Below are positions 9,666 through 18,564 of a DNA stretch of 64,000 nt, one piece after another. The first letter of the stretch is position 1, and each line of letters starts with the position of its first letter. Origin of the DNA: Gemmatimonadota bacterium (GTDB lineage Bacteria > Gemmatimonadota > Gemmatimonadetes > Gemmatimonadales > GWC2-71-9); NCBI GenBank assembly GCA_016713785.1, contig JADJOM010000003.1:186001-250000 (forward strand), written 5' to 3'. A model generated the notes under the pieces. The model was not told the DNA's origin. It did no database searches and saw only the letters and a list, made by a program, of their open reading frames with translations. The position numbers and the translations under genes are program-made.

Positions 9666-11213
9666 ATGCACGGAGTCGAGCAGGGCGAGGGACTGGCGCT
9701 GGTGGGGCGGATCGCGCGGCTGCTCAATACCGGGCTGGCGGCCGAGGAGACCCTGGGCACGGTGGCGGAGGTGCTCCGGGCCGGGCTCGGGGCGCAGGCG
9801 GTGCAGCTGTGGCTGCGCGAGCCGAACGCGACCACCCTGCGGGCCATCACGGCGCCGGTGCCCGCGGCGGGGCGGCGGACCAGCCGGTCCTTCGCCGTGC
9901 TGCCCGACGTGGCCCCCGAGACCCTCCGCCTCCCGCTGCTGCACGAGGGGGAGCGGCTCGGCGTGCTCGAAGTCACGCCCGCGAGCGTGGGCGACGGCGC
10001 GCTGCTCCCCATCGTGGCCGACATCCTGGCCCCCTTCCTGGCGTCCATCGAGCTGTCCGAGGACCTCGCCTACGAGGTGGCGCTCCGCTCCCGGGAGATC
10101 GAGGAACAGCGCCGCTTCATCACGCTGGTGATCGACTGCCTGCCGGTGGGCCTCTACGTGGTGGACCGCGAGTACCGCATCCAGATCTGGAACCGCAAGC
10201 GCGAGATGGGCACCCAGGGCCTGCGCCGCGACGAGGTGGTGGGGCGCCCGGTGTTCGACGTGCTCACCCGGCAGAACGCCGAGCAGCTGCGGGAGGAGTT
10301 CGACGACGTCTTCCGCACCGGGCAGGGGCGGCAGATGGAGCTCGAGGTGGCGGTGGGCGGGGAGACCAAGTACTACCGCATCAGCAAGATCCCGATGCGG
10401 CAGGACGGCGAGACGATCACCCACGTCATCACCATCGGCGAGGACGTCACCGAGGCCCATGTGGCCGGGCAGCGCATCCTGCAGAGCGAGAAGCTGGCGG
10501 CCATCGGCCAGCTGGCGGCGGGGATCATGCACGAGATCAACAACCCGCTGGCCACCATCGGCGCCTGCGTGGCGGCGCTGGAGAACCGGGTGGAGGACGA
10601 CCTCCCGGCCGGCCAGCGGGCGGGGATGCAGGAGTACCTCGAGATCATCGACAAGGAAGTGCAGCGCTGCGAGGGGATCGTGGACGGCCTGCTCGACTTC
10701 AGCCGCCCCAAGGGCAAGGCCAAGGGCCCGGTCAGCGTGACCGCGATCGTCGAGGACACGCTGTTCCTGATCAAGCACCACGAGCGCTTCAAGCGGATCG
10801 AGATGACCCGCGACCTGTGCGAGACGCTGCCGATGGTGCACGCCAACGCCGAGCAGCTGATCCAGGTGTTCATGGCCATCATGCTGAACGCGCTCGACGC
10901 CATGGAGCACGGCGGCAGCCTCACGGTGCGCACCCTGCCGGGCACCGTGCACGCGGACGAGGTGGAGATCCACATCGCCGACACGGGGGTGGGCATCCCG
11001 CGCACCGAGGTGGCCAAGATCTTCGAGCCGTTCTTCACCACCAAGCCGCCCGGCCGCGGGACGGGGCTGGGCCTGTCGGTGTGCTACGGCATCGTGGCGG
11101 AGCACGGGGGCCGCATCGAGGTCGAGAGCCAGCCCGCGCGCGGTTCCACGTTCCGGGTGTTCCTGCCCATCGCGCGGCGGTCCGCCCCGCTCGAGCCGGG
11201 GGCGCCGGCATGA
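9666..11213 (+). CDS. Soluble sensor histidine kinase (GAF-PAS-HisKA-HATPase)
   Basis: This 515-residue protein has no membrane helix. Residues about 10-130 look like a GAF domain and 150-270 are a PAS domain (LPVGLYVVDREYRIQIWNRK). Residues 275-345 form the dimerisation/phosphoacceptor domain with His289 in GIMHEINNPL, which is the NtrB-like form of the H-box. The HATPase domain follows, with an N-box near MLNALDAM and glycine boxes DTGVGIP and GTGLGLS. It would autophosphorylate and pass phosphate to the regulator that overlaps its stop codon (ATGA). The ATG at 9666 is preceded by a GGAGGGG-like ribosome site. Position behind the sugar importer suggests an intracellular metabolic cue, which is inference. 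Confidence 0.9.
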   Translation: MHGVEQGEGLALVGRIARLLNTGLAAEETLGTVAEVLRAGLGAQAVQLWLREPNATTLRAITAPVPAAGRRTSRSFAVLPDVAPETLRLPLLHEGERLGVLEVTPASVGDGALLPIVADILAPFLASIELSEDLAYEVALRSREIEEQRRFITLVIDCLPVGLYVVDREYRIQIWNRKREMGTQGLRRDEVVGRPVFDVLTRQNAEQLREEFDDVFRTGQGRQMELEVAVGGETKYYRISKIPMRQDGETITHVITIGEDVTEAHVAGQRILQSEKLAAIGQLAAGIMHEINNPLATIGACVAALENRVEDDLPAGQRAGMQEYLEIIDKEVQRCEGIVDGLLDFSRPKGKAKGPVSVTAIVEDTLFLIKHHERFKRIEMTRDLCETLPMVHANAEQLIQVFMAIMLNALDAMEHGGSLTVRTLPGTVHADEVEIHIADTGVGIPRTEVAKIFEPFFTTKPPGRGTGLGLSVCYGIVAEHGGRIEVESQPARGSTFRVFLPIARRSAPLEPGAPA

Positions 11214-11878
11214 AGATCCTCCTGGTCGAGGATGACCGCACCGTGGGGCAGTACGTGCACCGCGGCCTGACGGAGCAGGGCTTCCAGGTGGAGCTGGTGG
11301 CCGACGGCGCGGAGGCACTGGAGTCGGCCACGCACGGCAGCTTTGACCTGCTCGTCCTGGATCTCCGGCTGCCCGGCATGACCGGCCTCGAGGTGCTGCG
11401 GACCCTGCGGGACCGCGGCAACACCATGCCGATCCTGGTCCTCACGGCGCAGGACGCCCTCGACTTCAAGGTCCAGGCGCTCCGCTCCGGCGCCGACGAC
11501 TACGTGACCAAGCCGTTCGCCTTCGAGGAGTTGCTGGCGCGGGTGGAGGCGCTGGGCCGCCGGCCCAAGCAGCTGGCGCCCCGCGCCCTCCGCATCGGCG
11601 ATCTCGAGCTCGACCTCGGCACCAGGGAGGTGACCCGCGCCGGGCGCCGGCTCGAGCTCACGCCCAAGGAGTACGCCGTCCTGGAGTACCTGATGCGGCA
11701 CGCCGGCCGGGTCATGTCCCGGACCCTCATCACCGAGTACGCCTGGGACTACCACTTCGACCCGGGGACCAACATCGTCGACGTGGTCATCAACCGGCTC
11801 CGCAAGAAGGTGGACCAGGGCCAGGCCACCCGGCTCATCCATACCGTCCGCGGCGTCGGGTACGTGATCAAGGCCTAG
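11210..11878 (+). CDS. OmpR-family response regulator
   Basis: This 222-residue regulator has a receiver domain (1-120) with the acidic pair ED at 7-8, phosphoacceptor Asp51 in LVLDLRLPG, Thr79 in LTAQD and Lys101 in VTKPF. A winged-helix DNA-binding domain follows (130-222) with LTPKEYAVLEYLMRH and the terminal VRGVGYVI typical of the family. It sits between two histidine kinases, overlapping the first by 4 nt and separated from the second by 5 nt, so either or both may phosphorylate it. Targets are not known. The sugar importer upstream and the TonB genes downstream are reasonable first guesses. Confidence 0.93.
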   Translation: MKILLVEDDRTVGQYVHRGLTEQGFQVELVADGAEALESATHGSFDLLVLDLRLPGMTGLEVLRTLRDRGNTMPILVLTAQDALDFKVQALRSGADDYVTKPFAFEELLARVEALGRRPKQLAPRALRIGDLELDLGTREVTRAGRRLELTPKEYAVLEYLMRHAGRVMSRTLITEYAWDYHFDPGTNIVDVVINRLRKKVDQGQATRLIHTVRGVGYVIKA

Positions 11879-11883
11879 CCCGC

Positions 11884-13371
11884 ATGTCCTCCATCCGCCG
11901 CCGGCTCACCGTCTGGTACGCCGTGGCCCTGCTGGCCTCGATTGGGGCGTTTGGCGGCGCGCTCTACCTCGAGCGGCAGCGCTCGAGCGTGCGGGAGCTC
12001 GACGAGCGGCTGAGCCTCGAGGGGAACCTGGCGGCGCAGTATTTCATCGGCTACCAGCGGCAGCTGGGCCGCAGCCTGGCCCCGGGCGAGACCCCTGGCC
12101 TCGGCTTCAGTGCGGTGGGCGGCTACCTCGATGGCATCCGGGACCTCGTGGTGGTGTTCGACCCCGATCGCGCCCCCATCTACCGCAACGCCATCGCCAA
12201 GCCGCTCTCGCTCGCGGCCCTGGCCCGGCTGCTCGCCACCGACGATGGCCAGGCGCTCGAGGCGGTCCGCACCGGGGTGGTGAACCTGGCCGATGACGGC
12301 GTGGTGGTGCGCTACGCGCGGGTGCCGCTTCCCGGCGTCTGGGCCCATCCCGCGACGATCTTCGTGGCCGCCCCCCTCGACGCGGTGCCCTTCGGGCCGG
12401 AACAGCTGCTGCAGGCCATGCTGGTCATCGCCCCGGTGATCCTGATCGGGAGCGTCGGGCTCGGCTACGTGCTCGCCGATGCCAGCCTGCGCCCGCTGGA
12501 GGGGATGGTCGACGAGATCGAGGCGATCACCGACGGGCGGAGCCTGCATCGCCGGGTGGAGCTGCCGGCCTCGGCCGCCGAACTGGCGCGGCTCGCCGCC
12601 ACCATGAACCGGATGCTGGCGCGGCTGGAGCAGAGCTTCGAACGCCTGCACCAGTTCACGGCGGATGCCAGCCATGAGCTCAAGACCCCCTTGATGGTGC
12701 TGCGCGCGGGGGTGGAGCGGGCGATGACCGATCCGGGCGCCTCCACCGAGGGGCTGCAGGCGCTCGAGGAGGTGCTGGAGGAGATCCACCGGATGAGCGA
12801 GATGGTGGACAACCTGCTCACGCTCGCCCGGGCCGACGAGGGCGGGGCCGCGCTCGCCGTCACCCCGCTCGACCTGCGCGACCTGGTGAGCGAGGCCTCC
12901 GAGACCGCCGGCATCCTGGGCGAGGAGCCGGGGATCGCGGTGCGCACCGAGCTCCCCGCCTCGCCGGTGGTGGTGCCGGTGGATGGGAGCCGGATCAGGC
13001 AGCTGCTGCTCAACCTGGTCACCAACGCCATCAAGTACACGCCCTCCGGCGGCAAGGTGAGCCTGGCGCTGGTGGACCAGGAGGAGACGGCCGCGATCAT
13101 CGTCGGGGACGACGGCATCGGCATCCCGGCGGCCCACCTGCCATACGTGTTCGACCGGTTCTACCGGGTCGATACCGCGCGCACCCGGACCGGGGCCCGT
13201 CCCGGCGCCGGGCTCGGGCTCGCGATCACCAAGTGGATCGCCGAAGCCCATGGGGGCACCATCGCCGTGCAGAGCCGCCCCGGGCGGGGCACCGTCTTCA
13301 CGGTGAGCCTCCCCAAGCACCGGGAGCTGCCGCCGGCCGGCGTGGCCCCGGAACCCACCCTCCTTGGCTGA
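11884..13371 (+). CDS. Membrane sensor histidine kinase with HAMP domain
   Basis: This 495-residue kinase has helices near 9-29 and 175-197 flanking an extracytoplasmic sensing domain of about 145 residues. A HAMP linker follows (about 198-250, SLRPLEGMVDEIEAI), then the H-box FTADASHELKTPL with His264. The ATPase domain carries N-box LLLNLVTNAIKYT and glycine boxes DDGIGIP and GAGLGLAI. This is the usual partner of OmpR-type regulators, here the one encoded 5 nt upstream. It is therefore the more orthodox cognate kinase, and the soluble kinase at 9666 would be a second input. The C-terminus is a short unstructured tail. Confidence 0.92.
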   Translation: MSSIRRRLTVWYAVALLASIGAFGGALYLERQRSSVRELDERLSLEGNLAAQYFIGYQRQLGRSLAPGETPGLGFSAVGGYLDGIRDLVVVFDPDRAPIYRNAIAKPLSLAALARLLATDDGQALEAVRTGVVNLADDGVVVRYARVPLPGVWAHPATIFVAAPLDAVPFGPEQLLQAMLVIAPVILIGSVGLGYVLADASLRPLEGMVDEIEAITDGRSLHRRVELPASAAELARLAATMNRMLARLEQSFERLHQFTADASHELKTPLMVLRAGVERAMTDPGASTEGLQALEEVLEEIHRMSEMVDNLLTLARADEGGAALAVTPLDLRDLVSEASETAGILGEEPGIAVRTELPASPVVVPVDGSRIRQLLLNLVTNAIKYTPSGGKVSLALVDQEETAAIIVGDDGIGIPAAHLPYVFDRFYRVDTARTRTGARPGAGLGLAITKWIAEAHGGTIAVQSRPGRGTVFTVSLPKHRELPPAGVAPEPTLLG

Positions 13372-13603
13372 CCCGGCGGACTTCCTCTAGCGCACCTCCG
13401 GGCCACGCGTATATTGGCCCCCTCCTCTCCTCTGCCCGCTGTGTGAGCGGGGCGCTCTGGTGCGTACTGTGACACCGGAACGGCGCGCCCGCCGGGACGG
13501 CAGAGCTAATCGGGCTGTCATCATTTTGTCATTTGCCGGGCGGTGTGCTGCAATGGGCGCCCTGTAGCTTCGGTCACCGTCCCACCCTCGGAGGGGTCGC
13601 GCC
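13372..13603 (+). promoter_or_regulatory. Longest intergenic stretch; promoter of the TonB/ExbB/ExbD genes
   Basis: This 232-bp region contains a good promoter: -35 TTGTCA (13526-13531), 17-bp spacer, -10 TGCAAT (13549-13554). A GGAGGGG ribosome site precedes the GTG start at 13604. Further upstream a TATATT hexamer (13410-13415) could be a second -10, though it lacks a -35. TGTCAT occurs twice just around the -35, which could be a binding site. I see no other gene here. Confidence 0.5.
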
Positions 13604-14323
13604 GTGTTCGAGAACCTCGTCGAATCCAACCGGAAACGTCAGAACACCCTGGGCCAGCAGGTCGTGTCGCTCGCGCTGCACGGCGTGCTCATCGTGGGTG
13701 CCATCAAGGCCACGCAGGGCGCGGCCGAGGTGGTGAAGGACATCGTGATCGACACCACGATGGTCTTCCTCAAGCCGCCCGAGACGCCGCCGCCGCCGGT
13801 GCAGCCGCCGCCGGAGAACGTGGTGGTGAGCGCCAACCCGCCGCCGCAGGGCTTCCAGATCATCACGCCGCCCGACAACATCCCGACGGAGATCCCGCCG
13901 GTGAACCTGAACGAGCGCTTCGACCCGCGTGACTTCACGGGCAAGGGCGTCGAGGGGGGCATCGCGACGGGCGTGGTGGGCGGGACCGGTCCGGTGCCCA
14001 CGATCGAGGGTGAGGTCTTCCTGGCGGCCGAGGTGGACGAGACGCCGCAGGCGATCGACGGCAGCGCGTGCATCGGGAAGTTCCCGCCGGTGATGATGTC
14101 GGCCGGGATTCCCGGGAAGGTGGTGCTGCAGTTCATCGTGAACACCGACGGGCGGGTGGACGTGGCCACGCTCAAGGTGATCAGCAGCACCCACAAGGCG
14201 TTCGAGGAACCGGCGCGGCAGGGGATCACCAGCGCCGGGTGCAACTTCAAGCCGGGCAAGTCCCGCGGCCAGCCGGTCCGGGTGCTGGTGCAGCAGGCGG
14301 TGTCATTCAAGATCGGTCAGTAG
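13604..14323 (+). CDS. TonB-family energy transducer
   Basis: This 239-residue protein has the architecture of TonB. A single N-terminal membrane helix (about 19-36) is followed by a proline-rich spacer (KPPETPPPPVQPPPE and more, about 62-105) that spans the periplasm. A C-terminal alpha/beta domain (about 150-239) includes GIPGKVVLQFIVNTDGRVD. TonB couples the inner-membrane proton gradient to outer-membrane transporters together with ExbB/ExbD, encoded directly downstream. The start is a GTG with a strong GGAGGGG ribosome site. Two cysteines lie in the C-terminal domain (in SACIGK and SAGCNF) and might form a disulfide in the periplasm. Confidence 0.88.
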   Translation: MFENLVESNRKRQNTLGQQVVSLALHGVLIVGAIKATQGAAEVVKDIVIDTTMVFLKPPETPPPPVQPPPENVVVSANPPPQGFQIITPPDNIPTEIPPVNLNERFDPRDFTGKGVEGGIATGVVGGTGPVPTIEGEVFLAAEVDETPQAIDGSACIGKFPPVMMSAGIPGKVVLQFIVNTDGRVDVATLKVISSTHKAFEEPARQGITSAGCNFKPGKSRGQPVRVLVQQAVSFKIGQ

Positions 14324-14353
14324 GTCTTTTCTCCTTACCGAGGACGGTCAGTC

Positions 14354-15109
14354 ATGCAACACGGCGTTGATATCTTGAAGCTCTGGGATGCGGCGGGCAT
14401 GTTCGCCCGCGGCGTCATCGTGATCATGGCGATCATGTCACTGTGGTCGCTGTCGGTGGCCATCGCCAAGATGATCCACATCTACAAGAGCCAGCAGGCC
14501 ACCCGGAAGTTCGCGCCGGAGTTCTCCCGCGCGATCCAGGAAGACAGCCTCGAGAAGGCGATCGCCCTGGCCGAGAAGAACCAGAAGAGCCACGTGGCCC
14601 GGGTGCTGGGCGGCGCGCTCTCCGAGGTGAAGACGCTGATCCAGGACCGCGCCACCATCACCTCCGCCGACATCAACTCGGCCGAGCGGGCGGTGGAGCG
14701 CCAGATGCTGATCACCCTCGCGGAGTTCCGTCGCGGCATGAGCATCATGGCCACGGTGGGCGCCACCGCGCCGTTCGTCGGCCTGCTCGGCACCACGATG
14801 GGCATCGTGACGGCGTTCACCGGCATGGCGGCCGCGGGCGCGTCGGGCGGCCTGGCCGGCATCTCGGCCGGTATCGCCGAGGCGCTGATCACCACGGCGT
14901 TCGGCCTCATGGTGGCGATCCCGGCGGTGTGGTTCTACAACTACTTCACCACCAAGATCGAGAACCTGACGGTCGAGATGACCTACAGCTCCAAGGAGCT
15001 GATCGACTACCTGATCAAGAGCGTGGGGAGCGAGTTCGGCCGCTCGATCTTCACCAAGGAATTCCAGGCCCAGAAGGCGGTGACCGGCCATGGGCATGTC
15101 AGCGGGTAA
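14354..15109 (+). CDS. exbB: ExbB/TolQ-type proton channel subunit
   Basis: This 251-residue inner-membrane protein belongs to the MotA/TolQ/ExbB family. It has an N-terminal helix (about 15-35), a long cytoplasmic segment, and two C-terminal helices containing the family signature GATAPFVGLLGTTMGIVTAF (about 137-156) and ALITTAFGLMVAIPAVWFYNYF (about 177-198). These helices line the proton path and drive movement of ExbD and TonB. It is followed by two exbD copies and flanked by two tonB-like genes. The start follows a GAGG ribosome site. Confidence 0.93.
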   Translation: MQHGVDILKLWDAAGMFARGVIVIMAIMSLWSLSVAIAKMIHIYKSQQATRKFAPEFSRAIQEDSLEKAIALAEKNQKSHVARVLGGALSEVKTLIQDRATITSADINSAERAVERQMLITLAEFRRGMSIMATVGATAPFVGLLGTTMGIVTAFTGMAAAGASGGLAGISAGIAEALITTAFGLMVAIPAVWFYNYFTTKIENLTVEMTYSSKELIDYLIKSVGSEFGRSIFTKEFQAQKAVTGHGHVSG

Positions 15110-15548
15110 TGCCGGACGGAGCGCCGTCAAGGCCGAGCCGAATGTCATCCCCATGATCGACATCATGCTCGTGCTGCTGATCATCTTCATGATCGTGACG
15201 CCGCTGATCGCCGCCGGCTTCAAGGCGACGATGCCGAAGGGCAAGAACCTCGACAGCCGGCCGGAAGGCGAGAACGAGATCATCCTCGGGGTGGACGCCG
15301 CGGGCCAGTACTTCCTGAACGGGAAGGGCCCCGTCGACCCGGTGGTGCTCGAGGAGACGCTCAAGGCGATGTACGCCGCGCGGACCGAGGACAAGATCGT
15401 GTACTTCAAGGCTGACAACCAGCTCAAGTTCGGCCGCATCCAGGACGCGGTGGAACTGGTGCGCCGCTCCGGCGCCCGGGTGATGGCCGCGATCACCGAG
15501 CCGCAGGTCCAGGGCGGGCTGTTCGACGCCGCCGTCAAGGAGGAGTAG
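15090..15548 (+). CDS. exbD: ExbD/TolR-type protein, first copy
   Basis: This 152-residue biopolymer transport protein has one N-terminal membrane helix. The helix is preceded by the family motif NVIPMIDIMLVLLIIFM, whose aspartate (near residue 26) carries protons. The rest is periplasmic. The start at 15090 overlaps exbB by 20 nt; an ATG at 15096 is an equally possible start. Together with the next gene it gives two different ExbD proteins, as seen in many Gram-negative clusters where the ExbD part is a heterodimer. Confidence 0.92.
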   Translation: MGMSAGNAGRSAVKAEPNVIPMIDIMLVLLIIFMIVTPLIAAGFKATMPKGKNLDSRPEGENEIILGVDAAGQYFLNGKGPVDPVVLEETLKAMYAARTEDKIVYFKADNQLKFGRIQDAVELVRRSGARVMAAITEPQVQGGLFDAAVKEE

Positions 15549-15550
15549 CC

Positions 15551-15964
15551 ATGGCCGGTGGAGGCTCAGCGGGGCCGGGCGAAGTCAACTCGGAACCCAA
15601 CGTGATCCCGATGATCGACATCATGCTCGTGATGCTGATCATCTTCATGGTGTCGCAGCCGCTGGCGCGCATGGCGCTCGACATCCAGGTGCCGCCCCAG
15701 GAAACCGCGGCGGCGAAGCCGACGGCGGCCTCGAACCAGATCGTGCTCGAGCTCACCGTCGACGGGGGCTACGCCATCAACACCCAGCCGGTGCCGAAGG
15801 AGCAGCTCGACACCCAGATCCACGCGATCTTCGACACCCGGCCGGCCAAGCTCCTGTTCATCAAGTCCGCGCCCGAACGGCTGTACCAGGAAGTGATCGA
15901 GGCCATGGACGTGGCCCGGGGTGCCGGGGTGCAGGTCATCGGCTTCACCCCGGCCGCCCCGTAG
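15551..15964 (+). CDS. exbD: ExbD/TolR-type protein, second copy
   Basis: This 137-residue paralogue of the preceding protein repeats the NVIPMIDIMLVMLIIFM membrane motif but diverges in the periplasmic part. An AAGGAGG ribosome site overlapping the upstream stop leads into its ATG after 2 nt of intergenic DNA. Two ExbD copies with a single ExbB suggest a mixed complex. It is followed by a hairpin (15990-16019) and a new promoter element for a second tonB-like gene. Confidence 0.92.
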   Translation: MAGGGSAGPGEVNSEPNVIPMIDIMLVMLIIFMVSQPLARMALDIQVPPQETAAAKPTAASNQIVLELTVDGGYAINTQPVPKEQLDTQIHAIFDTRPAKLLFIKSAPERLYQEVIEAMDVARGAGVQVIGFTPAAP

Positions 15965-15989
15965 CGGCGCCGGCAGGGACCGATCCAGA

Positions 15990-16019
15990 CCGGGGGGCCG
16001 TCACCAGATGGCCCCCCGG
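15990..16019 (+). terminator. Hairpin between exbD and the second tonB-like gene
   Basis: A 10-bp stem (CCGGGGGGCC paired with GGCCCCCCGG) with a 10-nt loop follows the exbD stop by 25 nt. It has almost no T tract; instead TTCGTATCTTT follows, whose TATCTT looks like a -10 element. Confidence 0.5.
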
Positions 16020-16023
16020 TTCG

Positions 16024-16029
16024 TATCTT
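16024..16029 (+). promoter_or_regulatory. Possible -10 element (TATCTT) for the second tonB-like gene
   Basis: TATCTT lies directly after the hairpin and 44 nt before the ATG at 16074. No recognisable -35 is seen because that place is occupied by the hairpin. Confidence 0.35.
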
Positions 16030-16073
16030 TCCCGGTCGTGTGCGGAACCCGGGACCGGACGTCCCCCCCTGCG

Positions 16074-16871
16074 ATGCCGGAGCATGCCCTGCGCGCCCGT
16101 TACGACTTCTCGCTCTCCGCCCCCCGCGAACGCGGCCGCCCCCTGGGCGTGCTGGTCTCGGTGGCGTGCCACCTGGTGCTCGCCGCGCTGCTGCTCTTCT
16201 CGGTGCGGCACGACGTGGCCCGGATCTTCTCTGCCGGGGACCCGTTCAAGGCGGCCGGGGGCGGGGGAGGTGGTGGCGGTGGCGGCGGTCGTGAGGTGGC
16301 GTATATTTCTCTCCCCGCGCCGGAGCACACCACCACGGCGCCCGTGGCCGTGACCCCCCCGGTCGTGACGCCACCCCCAGTCCAGGTTGCCCCCACGCCG
16401 GTCCCTGAGGTGCCGCCCCCCGTCGTCGAGGTGGCGCCGGTGCCGGAGGCCGCAGTGGCTGCTCCGGCGCCCTCGGCCACTGCTGCCGCTGGACCCGGGA
16501 CAGGCCCGGGCGCCGGCGGAGGCGCCGGTGGCGGGACGGGCGGAGGCATCGGACCAGGGACCGGCCCTGGCACGGGGCCCGGCGAGGGGGGCGGCGGGGG
16601 TGGCGGCATCGGTCGGGGGCCCCGGCTGCGGCACGAGGTCCTGCCCCCGGACGAGGTGCCGAAGGAGCTCCGGGGTCGCGAGATCCGCGTGGTGTTCACG
16701 ATCGACGCCACCGGGGTGCCACAGAAGGTCGTGTTCGACCCGCCGATCGGCGGCAGCCGTTTTGTGGACAAGCTGCGGCGGAGCATGCTCGAGTTCCGCT
16801 TCTACCCCGCGCTCGGGCCCGACGGGCGGCCCACGGAGAGCACCTGGGTGTATCGCTACATGCCGTTCTAG
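16074..16871 (+). CDS. Second TonB-like protein with a glycine-rich spacer
   Basis: This 265-residue protein has an N-terminal cytoplasmic stretch, one membrane helix (about 28-45) and a long low-complexity spacer. The spacer has a run of 11 glycines near residue 62, then proline/valine repeats (about 80-135), then glycine-rich GTGPG-type repeats (about 140-185). A C-terminal TonB-like domain follows (ELRGREIRVVFTIDATG and onward). This differs from the classic Pro-Lys spacer. It is probably an alternative energy transducer using the adjacent ExbB/ExbD proteins. The 11 glycine codons are varied (GGG, GGC, GGA, GGT), so the run is maintained as protein rather than as a simple DNA repeat. The ATG at 16074 is the best start; no Shine-Dalgarno is evident. 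Confidence 0.8.
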   Translation: MPEHALRARYDFSLSAPRERGRPLGVLVSVACHLVLAALLLFSVRHDVARIFSAGDPFKAAGGGGGGGGGGGREVAYISLPAPEHTTTAPVAVTPPVVTPPPVQVAPTPVPEVPPPVVEVAPVPEAAVAAPAPSATAAAGPGTGPGAGGGAGGGTGGGIGPGTGPGTGPGEGGGGGGGIGRGPRLRHEVLPPDEVPKELRGREIRVVFTIDATGVPQKVVFDPPIGGSRFVDKLRRSMLEFRFYPALGPDGRPTESTWVYRYMPF

Positions 16872-16906
16872 TCTGTTCCCTTACCCCTCGCTACCCCTAG
16901 AACTCC

Positions 16907-18544
16907 ATGCAAGGTCTCTTCGTTCGCAAGTCGGTCGCCGATTGCGAGAACGACATCGCGGAGCGTGGCGGGCTCCGGCGCTCGCTCACCAAGTGGCACC
17001 TGACCGCCCTGGGCGTCGGCGCCACCATCGGGGCGGGCATCTTCGCCACCACGGGCACCGCAATCGTCGGGGATGCCGTCCGCCCGGGCGCGGGCCCCGC
17101 GATCATCCTGTCGTTCGTGCTGACCGCCGTGGCCTGCGGGTTCGCGGCGCTCTGCTACGCCGAGTTCGCGGCGATGGTGCCGATCGCCGGCTCCGCCTAC
17201 ACCTACGCCTACGCCTCGCTGGGCGAGTTCATTGCCTGGATCATCGGCTGGGACCTGATCATCGAGTACGCGGTGGGGAACATCGGGGTGGCCATCGGCT
17301 GGTCGGGCCACTTCCGCGAGCTGCTGGAGTTCTTCGGGCTGCACCTGCCGGCCTGGCTGGCCACCGACTTCCGCTCGGCCCGGATGGCGGCCGATGCCCT
17401 CGCGGCGGCAGGCGGCGGCGCGGACCCCGGCACCCTCTACCTGGCCAGCGCCATCACCAATGCCCCGCACCTCGGCGGCATCCCGATCATCTTCAACCTG
17501 CCGGCCTTCCTGGCGGTGGCGCTCATCACGGTGATCCTGATCCGCGGGGTGAAGGAGTCCGCGGATTCGAACAACGTGATGGTGCTGCTCAAGGTGGGGC
17601 TGATCCTGTTCTTCATCGCGGTGGGCGCGTTCCTGATCAAGCCGGGCAACTGGTCCGATCCCGCCACCGGCGGGTTCATGCCCAACGGCTGGGCAGGGGT
17701 GAGCGCCGGCGCCGCGATCATCTTCTTCAGCTACATCGGCTTCGACGCGGTGAGCACCGCCGCCGAGGAGGCCAAGGAGCCGGCCAGGGACATGCCGTTC
17801 GGGATCATCATGAGCCTGGTGATCTGCACGGTGCTGTACATCGCGCTCTCGGCGGTGATGACCGGCATCGCCCCGTGGAAGGCGCTGGGCACCGCGGAGC
17901 CGATGCTCACGGCGCTCGAGTTCGCCAACGGCCCCGCCTGGGTGCTCAATTTCTCGCGGTTCATCATCGCCCTCGGCGCGGTGATCGCGATGTTCAGCGT
18001 GCTGCTCGTCTTCCAGCTGGGCCAGCCGCGGATCTTCTTTTCGATGGCGCGTGACGGCCTGCTGCCGCCGTTCATCGCCAAGGTGCATCCCAAGTACAAG
18101 ACGCCGTACGTGGGGACCATCATCACCGGCCTGTTCGTCGGGACCTTCGCGGCCACGGCGAACATTGCGGAGGTGGTGGACCTGACCAACATCGGGACGC
18201 TGTTCGCGTTCGTGCTGGTATCGGTGGGGGTCATCGTGCTTCGGTACAAGGAGCCCGAGCGGGTCCGGCCCTTCCGGGTGCCGTGGGTGCCGGTCACCCC
18301 GCTCATCTCGGTGGTGGCCTGCCTGTACCTCATGCTGCAGCTCCCCTGCCTGACCTGGCGGCGGTTCAGCTGGTGGCTGCTGGCCGGCCTGGTGATCTAC
18401 TTCCTCTACGGGGCGTTCCACAGCCGGATGCGCAACCCGAATGGCCCCGGCAAGTTCAAGATGCCCTGGCTGGGGCTGCTGGGGGTGGCCGTGGCGGCGG
18501 CGGTGCTGCACTACCTGGTGTTCAGCCGCGCCAGCTGCGGCTGA
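16907..18544 (+). CDS. APC-family amino-acid permease (cationic amino-acid transporter type)
   Basis: This 545-residue inner-membrane transporter has about 12-14 helices. The N-terminal LGVGATIGAGIFATTGTA motif (about 36-53) is the substrate-binding unwound first helix of the APC superfamily. FFSYIGFDAVSTAAEEAKEP (about 270) is the conserved sixth-helix region. Length and motifs match the YfnA/CAT group, which imports amino acids with protons. It follows the TonB-like gene by 35 nt and converges on the sugar kinase, with a large palindromic terminator between. The neighbouring peptidoglycan-recovery genes would release amino acids, but a link is only suggestive. Confidence 0.9.
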   Translation: MQGLFVRKSVADCENDIAERGGLRRSLTKWHLTALGVGATIGAGIFATTGTAIVGDAVRPGAGPAIILSFVLTAVACGFAALCYAEFAAMVPIAGSAYTYAYASLGEFIAWIIGWDLIIEYAVGNIGVAIGWSGHFRELLEFFGLHLPAWLATDFRSARMAADALAAAGGGADPGTLYLASAITNAPHLGGIPIIFNLPAFLAVALITVILIRGVKESADSNNVMVLLKVGLILFFIAVGAFLIKPGNWSDPATGGFMPNGWAGVSAGAAIIFFSYIGFDAVSTAAEEAKEPARDMPFGIIMSLVICTVLYIALSAVMTGIAPWKALGTAEPMLTALEFANGPAWVLNFSRFIIALGAVIAMFSVLLVFQLGQPRIFFSMARDGLLPPFIAKVHPKYKTPYVGTIITGLFVGTFAATANIAEVVDLTNIGTLFAFVLVSVGVIVLRYKEPERVRPFRVPWVPVTPLISVVACLYLMLQLPCLTWRRFSWWLLAGLVIYFLYGAFHSRMRNPNGPGKFKMPWLGLLGVAVAAAVLHYLVFSRASCG

Positions 18545-18564
18545 GTTCGCCCTCCGGGGCCGGA

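Noticed and set aside
16254..16290. Poly-G-like tract as a phase-variable simple repeat in the second tonB-like gene
   Set aside because: The glycine codons are mixed (GGG, GGC, GGA, GGT), so it is not a uniform DNA repeat likely to slip; the frame is intact.
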